A stretch of 64,000 nucleotides of DNA from Adiantum capillus-veneris (Eukaryota > Streptophyta > Polypodiopsida > Polypodiales > Pteridaceae), in assembly GCA_014529385.2 (NCBI GenBank), contig CM043957.1:65578003-65642002 (forward strand). Reading direction: 5' to 3'. A model generated the notes under the pieces. It made no database searches. It was not told the DNA's origin and saw nothing but the letters and a program-made list of their open reading frames with translations. Below, piece by piece: positions 11,050 through 22,300 of the stretch; positions within the stretch are counted from its first letter, which is position 1; every line of letters starts with the position of its first letter. A program made the translations under genes and the position numbers.

Positions 11050-12554
11050 TTTTAAAGTTCTTTGATGCCCATGCTTGACGCATCAGTGATCATACCATAA
11101 ACTTCTTTCATAACTCCAATGAAGCAGATAGACAAAGGCCTTATCATAATCAATTTTTAAAAAGATATAATCTTGCTGACTTTCCTTTGCATGCTTTATT
11201 TGTTCCCATGGTGCAATTATGGCATCAAGGATAAATCTCCCCTTAATAAAACCCTTTTGTTCTTTCAAAATAAACTGATCCATAAGAAGGCTAAGTCTTC
11301 TAGCTAAGGAAAGAGAGAAGATCTTATAAATAGAAGTCAGACAAGTGATATCTCTCCAATTAGATAGGTCATCCATTGAGCCTTTCTTATGAATGAGTTT
11401 AACTACTGCAGCATCAATGGAAGAGGAAAGAGGTCCTATAGCCAAGGCTTCTTGCCAAACCAGCAATAGATAATGTGTCAAAAAATCTTGATATAAACAA
11501 TAATATTCATTAGGAACACCATCAATCCCAGGAGGTTTACTCCGCTTCAAATTTCCAATATTTCTGTTAACTGCCCTTCTGAGATGGGTAAGTCCATTAG
11601 TGTAGCCACATGTTTAGGCATTGTTCTTTTCTTGACGTGTTATTTTAGCTCTAACATTTGTAACATCCTTATTTCTCAGAGGGAGGAGAGAAAATATTTG
11701 AAAAGTAAGACCTGGTATAAGACCTGGTGTTTTCAACATCTCTCCTTATGAGAAAAGGCATGAGTTCCATATTCCTTGATCAAGTAAGGGATGAAATCCT
11801 TGCATTTATTTCTCTTTGATAATGAAAACATTCAATTATTGGGCTTATCTATTTTTCTTGCCCAAAATTGTCTGGTCTTTTGAGTGTTCTTAATGGCTAC
11901 ATCCCAAGCAGTAAATGCATTGTTCTGCACGCTAAAAGCACTTACAAAAATTGCATTAACCTTAGCCTTGATTGATGCAATTTTAAACAAGGAACTGTCT
12001 AAATTAGGCCAACCAAATTCGAAAGAATGTTCACCTTTATTTATCTCAAACAACAAAGGTTTGTGATCAGATAGTAAATGGAAGAATCAGCTTTATAGCT
12101 CACCATCGAATGGGATTGTAGAAGATTAGTTGTCATATACAACCTGCCAAGTCTAGCTAACTGTGTAACAGCTACCTGTGCTAGTTTTTTGCCCATGTGA
12201 AGCCAAAGTTTTGAAAAGTATCCAACAAAGTGAGTCTATGTGTCAGCTTTACCCATCTAAGCTTTTCATTACCTTCAATGACTTGTCCCAAGGCTTTAAA
12301 TCTATCATTCAAAGAAGTAACCATATTAAATCCCCCTATATTAAGAAGGTTATAACTAAGTATACTTAGCTCTATCCATATAGAAATCCTTTTAGAGATA
12401 AATTTTCAAGCATGTTGCTTTAGAGTAGTAACAACCGAGTGTCCCTTTTGGCCAAAGTCCTTTTGAGTAATTATCTGCTCATGTTTTATATTAACACCAA
12501 TCGTAAGCCCCTCTTTACTTGCAGTGTGGTTAGTATAAAATCACTTATATTCCC
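11050..12554 (-). pseudogene. L1-type LINE ORF2: endonuclease C-terminal part and partial RT
   Basis: Minus-strand frames show an L1 endonuclease (a motif IGGFN where GDFN is normal, then a segment ending FGFTW), a linker with stops (12,056-11,832), and RT blocks at 11,550-11,083: KPPGIDGVPNEY, LIHKKG, NWRDITCLTSIYKI, KEQKGFIKGRFILDAI, KIDYDKAF. The YADD block and everything after it are missing, so the element is broken at its 3' side near 11,050, which is unusual because LINEs normally lose the 5' end. The endonuclease is interrupted by copia-1 at 12,554 and resumes at 17,983-18,108 and 23,678. Several stops and an altered catalytic Asp make it inactive. Confidence 0.8.
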
Positions 12555-12784
12555 TGTAGAGTGCGCAGGTGATGGAGAAGGTAGGAAAGAAGACTACGCA
12601 CACACACCAACACACATTGAGACACACACACACACAATCGTTACCCTGCAGCAGCCATTCAACATGCTGCTCTCCTCTTCTTCTCTTTTAACTATTATCC
12701 AAAGTATATTTACAACATAGTATAGTCAATATCCGGCTGCCCATAGCACAACGGTCACATTCTTTAACATCATATTCTTTAACA
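12555..12784 (-). repeat. copia-1 3' LTR
   Basis: 230 bp, TG...CA on the minus strand, matching 17,749-17,982 apart from about 8 substitutions and two small indels. It contains a CA-rich stretch near 12,600-12,637. The left flank is TTCCC. Confidence 0.94.
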
Positions 12785-13891
12785 CTCCCCTCAAGCTCAG
12801 AGTGAGCTTGCATATGATGGATTCCCAATGCTTCACGAAAGTAGCAAAACTTCTCCTTTCCAAGAGCTTTTGTGAATATATCCGTAACTTGATCATTTGT
12901 CTTCACATACACCAAATCAATCTCATTTGCCAAAACTTTTTCTCTAATGAAATGATAATGTACCTCAATGTGTTTAGTGCGAGCATGGTAGACTGGATTC
13001 TTTGCCAACATGATGCTGCTAATATAGTCACAATATATAATGACACTGTCAAGATAGTCAAAACCAAAGTCTACCATAAGTACTCTCAACCATGACTCTT
13101 CACATGCTGCCAAAGCTGCTCCACTTGTAGATCTTATATCCATAAAATCTCCTGCCCAATCTGCATCTGCGTAACCATAAAGACAAGGATTCCCATTCTT
13201 TTCATAAAACATTCCATAACTGACAGTGGCTTTCACATATCTCATAATCCGTCTCACTGCATCAAGATGACTTTTACATGGCTTTTGCATGAATTGACTC
13301 ACAACACCCACTGCATAACTCAAATCTGGCCTTGTTATTGTCAAGTAAATAAGGCTTCCAACCATCTTGCAATACATAGTTGACATGCAAAATTTGCTCA
13401 TCATGACTTCCAGTGAGAATCAAGTCATCAACATAGATAACAATAACGACGATCTCTCCATCAACATACTTCAAAAACAATGAGTGATCAGCAGTAGACT
13501 GTTTAAATCCAATCTTCTTCAAGAATTTGGTTATCTTTTCACACCAAGCTCTAGATGCTTGCTTCAAACCATACAATGCTTTCTTCAACTTACACACATA
13601 ATATGGAAACTCTGGATGTTGATAACCCTCTGGTTGTATCATATAAACTTCTTCTTCCAAGTCACCATTCAAGAATGCATTATCGACATCCATTTTCCGT
13701 AACTTCCAACCAAACATACTTGCCATTGCTATCACCAATCTGATTGTTGTCCTCTTTGCAACTGGACTAAATGTCTCATCATAATCAAGACCTTTTGTTT
13801 GTGCATAACCTTTAGCAACAAGCCTCGCTTTGTATCTTTCCACACTACCATCTGACTTGCACTTTGACTTTGTATACCCATTTTGAACCAA
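12688..13891 (-). pseudogene. copia-1 reverse transcriptase / RNase H remnant
   Basis: The RT starts with ERYKARLVAKGYAQ, then DETFSPVAKRTTIR, MDVDNAFLNGDL, LYGLKQASRAW and the catalytic VIYVDDLILTG. Just after the YVDD block, near 13,385, about 100 residues of the usual family length are missing and the reading frame changes; sequence resumes at VGSLIYLTITRPDLSYAVG. RNase H continues with YADADWAGD and DIRSTSG, then a second gap near 13,118 removes the segment that normally holds TEAEY. It ends with KNPVYHARTKHIEVHYHFIR and DIFTKAL. Two internal deletions and a frameshift from integrase make it inactive. Confidence 0.9.
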
Positions 13892-15770
13892 TTGCTATCT
13901 TTCCACTTGGCAAGCGAATCAAATCCCAAGTGTCATTCTTCACAAGAGCATCCATCTCATCATCCCTAGCTGACTCCCATTCTGATTTTCCAATTGCCTC
14001 TTGAAAACATGTAGGCTCTTTATGTTGCACACGTGAAACCATGTATGCATAATGTGTACGCATGTAACCGTTGTATGTCAATCTATCAACTGGATAACGC
14101 ACCCTCTCTGATCTTCTCAACTGTGGTGCACTCTTCTCTTCAACTCTTGCATATGGGGATACATATTTCTCAATATGCTTACTGCCAGGTGTCCTCAAAT
14201 GTGGTAAACCATGCTCTTCATCGAGGCTTTCATCTCCATAACTCTCCTCAACCACTTTCTTCTTGCCTTTCTCGTCTTGCTTCTTATCTCGCAAACGACC
14301 ACTCCATGGGTTGATACTTCTTGTACTCTCCTTTGCCATATGTGGTCCTGAAATATTTCTTGTTGATGGTCCTGGCTTATCAACAACATGAAGCATATTC
14401 TCTTGCTCTTCATACTCATCTTCCATCATCACTAGATTTGGTTTATACCATGGTTCATGATCACAAAATCTGACATCTCTACTGACATAAACTTGTCTTG
14501 TCGTAGGATCATAACACTTGTAACCTTTCTTTTCAACTGGGTAGCCCAAGAATATACACTTCACTGCCTTTGGCTCCATCTTCTTTCTTGCTTCATTTGG
14601 CACATGAACATAGCAAACACATCCAAAAACTTTCATGTAGGAAACTATTGGCTTGATCCCATAAAGTCTCTCATAAGGTGAAATTTCATGAATGGCAGTT
14701 GTTGGTGTTCGATTCATAATGTGTACTGCTATATGAAATGCTTCAGCCCAATATGTTAATGGCATATTCATCTCATTCATCATGGCTCTTGCAATCTCTG
14801 CTATGACTCTATTCTTTCTCTCAGCAACTCCATTTTGTTGTGGTGTGTATCTGCAAGTAATCTTTCTTCTTATGCCTTGTTCACGTAAGTAATCATCAAA
14901 ACTATGTGACATGTACTCTCCCCCTCCATCTGTACGTAGGCATTTAATTTGACAACCATTCTCTTTCTCAACCATAACTTTGAACTTCAAGAATACCTCA
15001 AATGCCTCTGACTTTGCCTTTAGAAAGTAAACCCATGTCATTCTCCTATAATCATCCATGAATGTGATAAAATATCGACAACCATTTGGCGTAGCATGAT
15101 CACAAGGTCCCCAAATATCTGAATGAACAATTTCCAAAGGACTTTGGCTGATTCTCCCCCTCTTTGGAAATGGTAAACGAGATTGCTTTCCAAATTAACA
15201 AGCTTCACAAACATGATCAAAATTCAATCTGCCAAACTTTGGTAATCCACGTAAAATTTGATTTGATTGCATATGCTTTAGTCTTCTAAACTTGACATGA
15301 CCAATCCTTTTATGCCATAACTCTACCCAATTATCTTGAGTGGCTGATTTGTTTGCATACATACCACTGTGTAAACATGGATCTCCAACTTCCAATGAGA
15401 ACAAGCGACCTTTCTTTCTTCCACGTGCCAACATCTTACCTGGTCTGCCTTTGTGAAACTCCTCTATGAAGCATCCATAACGATTAAAATGGACTTGTAA
15501 CCCTTGATTTGTCATCTGTCCAACTGATGCTAAATTCTTTGTGATTGAAGGCACATATAGAACATCTCCCAATGTGTTGTATGTCCCTTCTTTTTCTAGC
15601 AATGGAACTGAACCAACATGTGTAATCCGTTGCATAGTATCATCACCTGTAGCGACAAACTCATCCTCTTCTAATTTCTCTTTTCTGTCAAACCATTCAC
15701 CATGATATGTCATATGATTTGTGGCACCACTATCTAAATACCAATCATCTGTATGATGTGGCTCCACCAC
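13845..15770 (-). pseudogene. copia-1 protease / integrase remnant
   Basis: The frame at 15,770-15,195 carries the aspartic protease signature DWYLDSGATNHM and the integrase zinc module (LWHKRIGH ... HVCEAC), then stops at TAA, 15,195-15,197. The frame at 15,137-13,845 (430 codons) carries the integrase core: VHSDIWGP, RTDGGGEY and NGVAERKNR supply the D, D and E residues, followed by FGCVCYVHVP and a charged C-terminal region. A frameshift near 13,860 separates it from RT. In the family one polyprotein spans all these domains; here it is split by one stop and one shift. Confidence 0.92.
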
Positions 15771-15804
15771 TATCTAAATACCAATCATATGTATGATGTG
15801 GCTC
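15725..15804. repeat. 40-bp tandem duplication across the gag/protease junction
   Basis: CACCACTATCTAAATACCAA occurs at 15,725 and again at 15,765 with a 40-bp period; the copies differ by one base (ATCATCT versus ATCATAT). Because 40 is not a multiple of 3, it shifts gag out of frame with protease and duplicates the DWYLDSG coding segment. Confidence 0.93.
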
Positions 15805-16953
15805 CACCATGCTTCCAACAACATGCTCCATAGGAAATAAATGTCCACTCGATCTATTGTCATATATATTTTGATCATGAGGATTGTATCCAGCAAAGTT
15901 TCCTCCATGTCTACCATAACCTCGGCCTCTTCCACCACGATCACGATTTTGATTTAGCCTTGTGTAACATTCTCTTTCAAAGTGACCATAAATGCCACAT
16001 CTGTTACAATATCCATCTCTTTGAGGATGTACAAATCGTCCACCTCCACGTCCACGAGTTCGGGCTCTCCCCCTGCCTCTTTGGCTATAATCATTGTAAC
16101 TTTGACTTTGTTGGTTTTGCCATTGACCTCTTCCAGCATTGTTTCCACGACCATAGTTTCCTCTTCCACCTCCATTGTTTCCACGACCTCTAGAGTAAAA
16201 AACCCGATCTCTGGAATTGTTATTTGATGTAGAAGGACCTGACTTGCCTAAATTCACCTCTTCTTGCAAACAAAGATTTACTAACTCTTCAAAATCAGGC
16301 ATGTGTCCTCGAACAGATATAGATGTATCCAATGACTTGTATTCTGGTCCCAAACCATTCAATGTCACTGAAACTAAGTCATCATCTGGAACTTCAACAT
16401 TAATGCTCGTAAGATCTTCCTGTATTTGCTTTATCTTTGTCACATAATCTGATATGGATATATTTCCTCGCCATACACAATGTAACCTTTGCTTCAAGTG
16501 AACTTTTCGTGGTTCTGTATTGGAGCTGTTCATTCTTGCTAGTATCTCCCATGCTTCCTTTGGAGATTATTGAGCCTTCTTCACATGTGGTATAAAGAAG
16601 TCACTAATGCATAGTGAAATCCAATGCATCACTTTCCTTGAATTCTCGATCCACTTCTTGTAAGCTTCTAATCCTGCTTGCCATGTTTTATGTGCTTCAA
16701 CATTCTCTCTATTTGGTTCCAAACCAACCTCGGGACACTCTTGTTCACCTGTAATGTAATCCCATAAACCTTTGCCCATGATAAAGTTTTCCATCCTGTA
16801 AGACCATATGTTGTAGTTCTCTTTGGTTAGCTTCTCTCCAACAATCTGTGTGACTTGAGTTGAACTTTCTACCATCTTCACTCTCTCAATTTCTTCCAAC
16901 GGATTTTGACAAAATTTTGGCAGAGTTTCGTTTGTATTTGGACAATATCTCAA
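15805..16953 (-). pseudogene. copia-1 gag remnant
   Basis: The N-terminal part (from 16,953; motif YNIWSYRMENFIMGKGLWDY) is a copia gag of the UBN2/DUF4219 type. It is cut by TAA at 16,567-16,569, after which the same frame continues (EAWEIL...). The C-terminal part is rich in RGRG repeats and has one zinc knuckle, CNRCGIYGHFEREC. Gag packages the element RNA. The frame is then displaced by a 40-bp tandem duplication at the protease start. Confidence 0.9.
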
Positions 16954-17748
16954 GTGACAATCTCAACCAAAGTGCTCATAAACACTGACAGAAAATCTCT
17001 CACTGCCAAGGGAGAGTCCACTGACTCAATACTATGCATAAATACTCTAAAACAATGTCCACATGGACCTGTATGCAAATGCAATCCATATGTTGTCATG
17101 TACCACATATCCATACATCCACCTTCTTCCCATAGTCGTAAACGACATATGAGGTCTTTCGTGGGGCCAATCGGGGGTTCGCTCCAGTACCTAATCCACC
17201 TTGCCAAGGTACGAAATCTCTCAAGGCAAGGCTTCAAAAAACCTTACTCGACCCTCACAAAGGCTGCAGTTTTTCAAAATACATTGATCGCATATCCATA
17301 CATAACCACAAAGTACTCAATCTGATAATATAACCGCCTCAACTTCTTCCCACAACCTTTCTTACATAAGTGGTTGTCCATAACGGACCCACAACAACCA
17401 AACATAATCTTTGATAATACAATATCATGATGCAAAAGCTCTATGTCGCTCTCCAAAACCTGTGTAAATGCTGAATTCTTCACCTGTAACCTGTAAATCT
17501 ACTGCCGAGTGCAAAACTGGAAATCTCCTATACTTGTGTGAGCTGGCTATTTACTGCAGAAAATTGCAGATTTTGGCAAATATGAGTATGCCAAATCGTC
17601 CGGAATGCCCAAAAACATAAAGATAGACTCCTGGATCACTGTATTCCGAGTTCGGGTGAGGAAAAAACCTCTCTTTTTGGTTGTTTTCCAGAGATGTGGA
17701 AATCTGTGTATTTACTGTAGCTCCTTAAACTGAGCTCTGATACCACTT

Positions 17749-17982
17749 TGTAGAGTGCGCAGGTGATGGAGAAGGTAGGAAAGAAGACTACGCACACACA
17801 CCAACACACATCGAGACACACACACACACACAATCGTTACCCTGCAGAGCAGCCATTCAATATGATGCTCTCCTCTTCTTCTCTTTTAACTATTATCCAA
17901 AGTATATTTACAACATAGTATAGTCAGTGTCCGGCCGCCCATAGCACAATGGACACATTCTTTAACATCATATTCTTTAACA
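17749..17982 (-). repeat. copia-1 5' LTR
   Basis: 234 bp, TG...CA on the minus strand; partner of 12,555-12,784. It is followed on the minus strand by a 3-base spacer and the tRNA-Met primer-binding site. The right flank is the target duplication TTCCC. Confidence 0.95.
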
Positions 17983-18108
17983 TTCCCTGCTAATTTTTTA
18001 AAGATTAGAGTCCAAAGAGAATCCTTTAGCCTTCAACTCCTACAAACAAATGAAGTCAACCTGAAGGTTCAAGTCAAGGATCCATTTTTTAATGCAAATA
18101 GCTCTAAC
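17983..18108 (-). pseudogene. L1 endonuclease fragment between two copia insertions
   Basis: The 121-126 bp between the two copia elements read on the minus strand as IKKWILDLNLQVDFICL followed by ELKAKG, matching the start of an L1 endonuclease (the usual pattern ends in LQETK). It links the endonuclease start at 23.68-23.73 kb with the rest at 12.55 kb. Confidence 0.75.
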
Positions 18109-18327
18109 TGTTGGGATTAAAGCCCAAGTGGCCTCTTATGCGGATATGGCCGGCCGCCCGCGTAACTCACTTACCTCTAACTCTTTGTATATACTAACAT
18201 ATTCTTTGTGAATACTAAGGATTTGGGAGATAACCCTTCTAACAGATCTCTGCGTACTGTGTACTGTGTAAGCTCACTGTGTGTGTGTGAGAGAGAGAGT
18301 CGACCCACGCTCCGCTCCGCGACTTCA
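18109..18327 (+). repeat. copia-2 5' LTR
   Basis: Starts TGTTGGGATT and ends GACTTCA. It contains a TATATA box at 18,188-18,193 and a (GT)n(GA)n stretch near the 3' end. The upstream flank is CTAAC. Confidence 0.96.
18188..18193 (+). promoter_or_regulatory. TATA box of the copia-2 LTR
   Basis: TATATA in the 5' LTR, about 140 bases before the LTR end. It is the probable core promoter for the element transcript. Confidence 0.55.
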
Positions 18328-18329
18328 AT

Positions 18330-18341
18330 TGGTATCAGAGC
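18330..18341 (+). promoter_or_regulatory. copia-2 primer-binding site (tRNA-iMet)
   Basis: TGGTATCAGAGC, complementary to the 3' end of plant initiator tRNA-Met, two bases after the 5' LTR. It primes minus-strand cDNA. Confidence 0.93.
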
Positions 18342-19392
18342 CTTGGTTCAGTGCGGATTTGCGCAATCGCGCGCGCGCGCACTTTTCCGGCAGATTCTGG
18401 ATCCGGAGTTCGAAGATTCACACTCGACGTTCCGGGAGCGTTTCCAGCAGGCGACCTGGCGACCTGGGGTTTTACCCCCCTTTCGAAGCCGTTTATGCCC
18501 TCAGAATTTCGTTCTGAGCACTACAGCAGAAGATAGATTTCAGCCGCAAAGAAATCCGTCTTGTGTAGATTGGCAAGCAGGAGGTGGTCGACATCAATAT
18601 CGACATCGACATACATCACTTATTCGTCTTTAGAGCATCATCTATAGACCAGGTACACATATATATCATCAGATATATATATTGCAGTCTGCATTGCTAC
18701 TTCTTGTGCTTGCCAGGTTCCAGGGGAGGTGTGGCCATACGACGGCTTGACACCACTGGCATGTATTGCAGATTGATGTACTGTGATTGTGGGTCTGCTA
18801 GTTGTGAGTCACGCTAGCAGACAGACCGCCGCAGCGGTCATAGGACAGTGATTGGTCTATTATAGGATGTATGCTAGTTCTGGGCAGTTTGCTGAGCCAT
18901 CTGAGAGGATCGTGTGTGAGGTTTTTTGAAGCCAAGCACTGGGGGCTGGGTTACCCAGTGTGAGGTGGATTAGGTTGCTGGAGTTCCCCTCTACACGCAT
19001 CCTCTTCGGTGACTTTTATCCCTTAGGATGTATGACTTTGTGTAGACACTGGATTGCATCTTATGCGTCAGGCCGTTGAGGCATTGTTCAGGGTTCAGTC
19101 TTGAGACAGATACAGGTTCTGTCATCGCCCAGAGAGGAGACAGTGTATGCTTACAGGACAGCATATTACAGGGATTTTTTAGATTTGTCATTGGTCAGCT
19201 ATTTATGATTGTTTCTTGAGCTATCTTTTGGTTCCCAGAGCTCAGTTTACAGGGGAGACTCTGTCAAAAATTTTCAAAATACTGACAGTTCCTGAGGAGA
19301 GGTGTTCAGCTTGTTGATTATAGCTTGTTTACTGTGTACAGAGGCCAGTTTACAGGGGAAACTCTGCCGGATTTTTCTCAGGAGTAAACAGT
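18342..19392 (+). other. copia-2 untranslated leader
   Basis: About 1.05 kb between primer-binding site and gag start with only short frames. It carries an alternating CGCGCGCGCG run near 18,368. A leader this long is expected to hold packaging and translation signals, but none can be pointed to. Confidence 0.7.
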
Positions 19393-22300
19393 TTGGCAGA
19401 TATGGCATCTTCTCACAGTGAGACTCTTTACAACATAAAGAAGCTGGATGGCACAAACTTTCCATTCTGGAAGAAGCAGATTTGGCAGGTTTTGGTGCAG
19501 AAAAAACAAGTGAAGCCACTGAAGCTCAAAGGGGAGAGACCAGAATTTATGGCTCAAGATGAGTGGGAAGAGCTTGACGAGTTAGCTTGTTCCACAATCA
19601 TGCTGACACTGGCAGAAAATGTTTACTTCAACGTAGCAGAAGAGACTACAGCGTATGGCGTATGGCAAAAGCTATGTGATATGTACGAGAAACAAAGTGC
19701 TGCTTCTCAGATTTACTGGCTCAAGAAATTGGTGGATTTGAAGATGAAGGAAGGGACAGCCATGTCAAATCATCTGAATGAATTTCACTCAATTTTCAGC
19801 CAGTTAACAGCACAGGAGATAGTCTTTCCAGATTCAGTGAAGGCTATGTTTCTCTTAATCACTTTGCCAGACAGTTGGGATACTTTTCGTACAGCGTTAA
19901 GTAATTCTGTCGTGCCAGAAGGTCTTACAAGTGCCAATGTAGAAGGCAGCTTGCTCACAGAGGAAGTGAACAGGAAGAACATTGACAAAGGCAAAGGTAA
20001 TAGTGCTTTGGTCGTTCGAGGGAGACAACAGTTTAAAGAGAAGAAGGGTAAGAAGGCACAAAACCGAAGTAAGTCTCGTGATTCGAAGTCAAAGGATGAC
20101 ATAGAATGCTACCATTGTGGCAAGAAGGGTCACATGAAGCGAGACTGTACGAAGTGGAAACAAGAAAAAGGCAAAACAAAGAGTTCTGAGCAAGATGAAA
20201 AGAAGAGTTCAGTGAAGATTGAAGAGGTGAATGTCACAGGATCTGGTTCAGACAGTGATTCTGGTATAGCAGCTGGTGACATCTTCCTTACAAGCAATCT
20301 TGATTCTGTTTTCTTGACTGCAGAGGATGGACATGCTATGAGTGATTGGATTATCGACTCAGGGGCATCTTTACATGTTTCTCCGCACAAAGAGTGGTTT
20401 ACATCATATGTGGCTACTAAAGACTATGTCAGACTTGGCAATGAGCAGGTTTGTGACATACTTGGAGTGGGAGATGTGCAGTTGAAGTTTCAGAATGGCT
20501 CTTCTTTATGGCTCAAGAATGTCAGACATGTTCCAGCAATCCGAAAGAGCTTGATTAGTACAGGGAAGTTGGATGATGCGGGTTATGTGACAGTTTTTGG
20601 GAATAGCGCTTGGAAGATCTCCAAAGGTTCGATGACTGTAGCACATGGCAGCAAGTCAGGAACTCTGTACACTTTACATGTTTCAGAGGTTAAAAACCAT
20701 GTAATTAATGTGATTGAGCAGCCAAGTGTGTCACTGTGGCATCGTAGGTTGGGACATATGTCAAAAAGAGGAATGGAAATACTTTCTCATTATGGTTATT
20801 TGCCTGGCTTTTCATTTCAAGATTTCGAGTTTTGTGAGCATTGTGTTTATGGTAAGCAAACACAGGAACCGCACAGATCAAAGAGGAATCGTAGGGACGA
20901 ACGGTTAGCTCTTGTACACAGTGATCTATGCGGACCAATGCCTAGTTTGTCACTAGGGGGAGCAGCGTACTTTTGTACATTCATAGATGACTATTCTCGC
21001 AAAGTATGGGTTTACTTCTTGAAGCACAAGGATGAGGTGCTCAAGGTCTTTAAGACATTCTTGCAGCTGGTGGAGAATCAGAGTGGTCAGAAGCTGAAGT
21101 GCTTGAGAACTGACAATGGTGGAGAGTACGTTTCCAAAGCTTTTCAAGACTTTTGTCAAGAAAAAGGGATTAAGCGGGAACTTACTGCACCATATAATCC
21201 TTCACAGAATGGGGTTGCAGAACGTATGAATAGGACCATACAAGAGAAGGTCAGAAGCATGTTGTCAAATGCTGAGTTGCCTGATGGATTTTGGGCGGAA
21301 GCAGTGGCTACAGCAGTCCATTTGATCAACAGGTCTCCTAGTAGGGTTCTGGATAAGAGTGCAGTGGCCGAGATGCTATGGACAGGCAAGGCACCTTCGT
21401 ATAAGCATCTCAGAGTCTTTGGTTGTGAAGCTTATAGCCATATTCCTAAGGAGTTCAGAAATAAGTTAGAACCAAAGAGCAAGAAGTGTATATTTCTTGG
21501 CTACGGAGAATCGGGCGAGATGGGTTACCGGCTTTGGGATCCTGAGTCCAGAAAGCTTATTCGTAGCAATGATGTGCATTTCAATGAAGCCAAGTTTCAC
21601 GCTAAGCCAGAGAAGACAGAGGAGATCAGAAGAGTTGTCTTCAGGGAAGATGGACCTAGTGCTAGCACATCAAGACAGCATGGTCAGGCTCAGGAACAGC
21701 CTATAGTGGCTAGAGAGGCAGAATCAGTTGTGGTGAGACGTTCTGAGCGTGTCTCCAAACCACCTGATCGTTATGTGCCATCTCTAAATTATGTCATGCT
21801 CACAGATTGCGGAGAACCATCTTGTTACAAGGAAGCATTACAAGTGGTTGACTCGAAAAAATGGCAGTTGGCCATGCAGTCAGAGATGACAGCTCTGCAT
21901 AAAAACCAGACATGGACGTTGGTTAAATTACCACAGGGCAAAAAGGCTCTACCTTGTAAATGGGTTTACAGGTATAAGATCACCGCTCATGATAGTCAGC
22001 CAAAGTACAAAGCAAGGCTTGTTGCCAAGGGCTTTAAGCAAGAACAAGGCATTGACTTTGATGAAGTCTTCTCTCCAGTGGTCAAGATGACTACATTGAG
22101 ATGCTTTCTTGCATTGGTTGCTATATTGGATTTGGTGTTGCACCAAATGGATGTCAAGACAGCGTTCTTGCATGGTGATTTAGATGTGGAAATTTACATG
22201 CAGCAGCCAGAAGGGTTTGTTGAGAAAGGCATGGAACATTTGGTATGCCAGTTGTTAAAGAGTCTTTATGGCTTAAAACAATCACCGAGGGCATGGTACC

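Larger units (their letters stand above)
12555..17982 (-). mobile_element. Ty1/copia element 'copia-1', decayed, with both LTRs
   Basis: Two LTRs of about 230 bp (12,555-12,784 and 17,749-17,982) flank gag-pol remnants on the minus strand. The element is bounded by the 5-bp duplication TTCCC at 12,550-12,554 and 17,983-17,987. The minus-strand LTR starts TGTTAAAG and ends CTCTACA. The primer-binding site, complementary to initiator tRNA-Met, is at 17,734-17,745 (GCTCTGATACCA as read on the plus strand). A polypurine tract GAGGGGAG abuts the left LTR. The LTRs differ at about 8 substitutions plus small indels (3-4%), so it is older than copia-2. It sits in the L1 endonuclease. Confidence 0.95.

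Noticed and set aside
12600-12640. CA-rich runs in the copia-1 LTRs as a CRISPR-like or satellite array
   Set aside because: Only a short dinucleotide stretch inside LTRs; no spacers or array. No CRISPR is expected in plant DNA.
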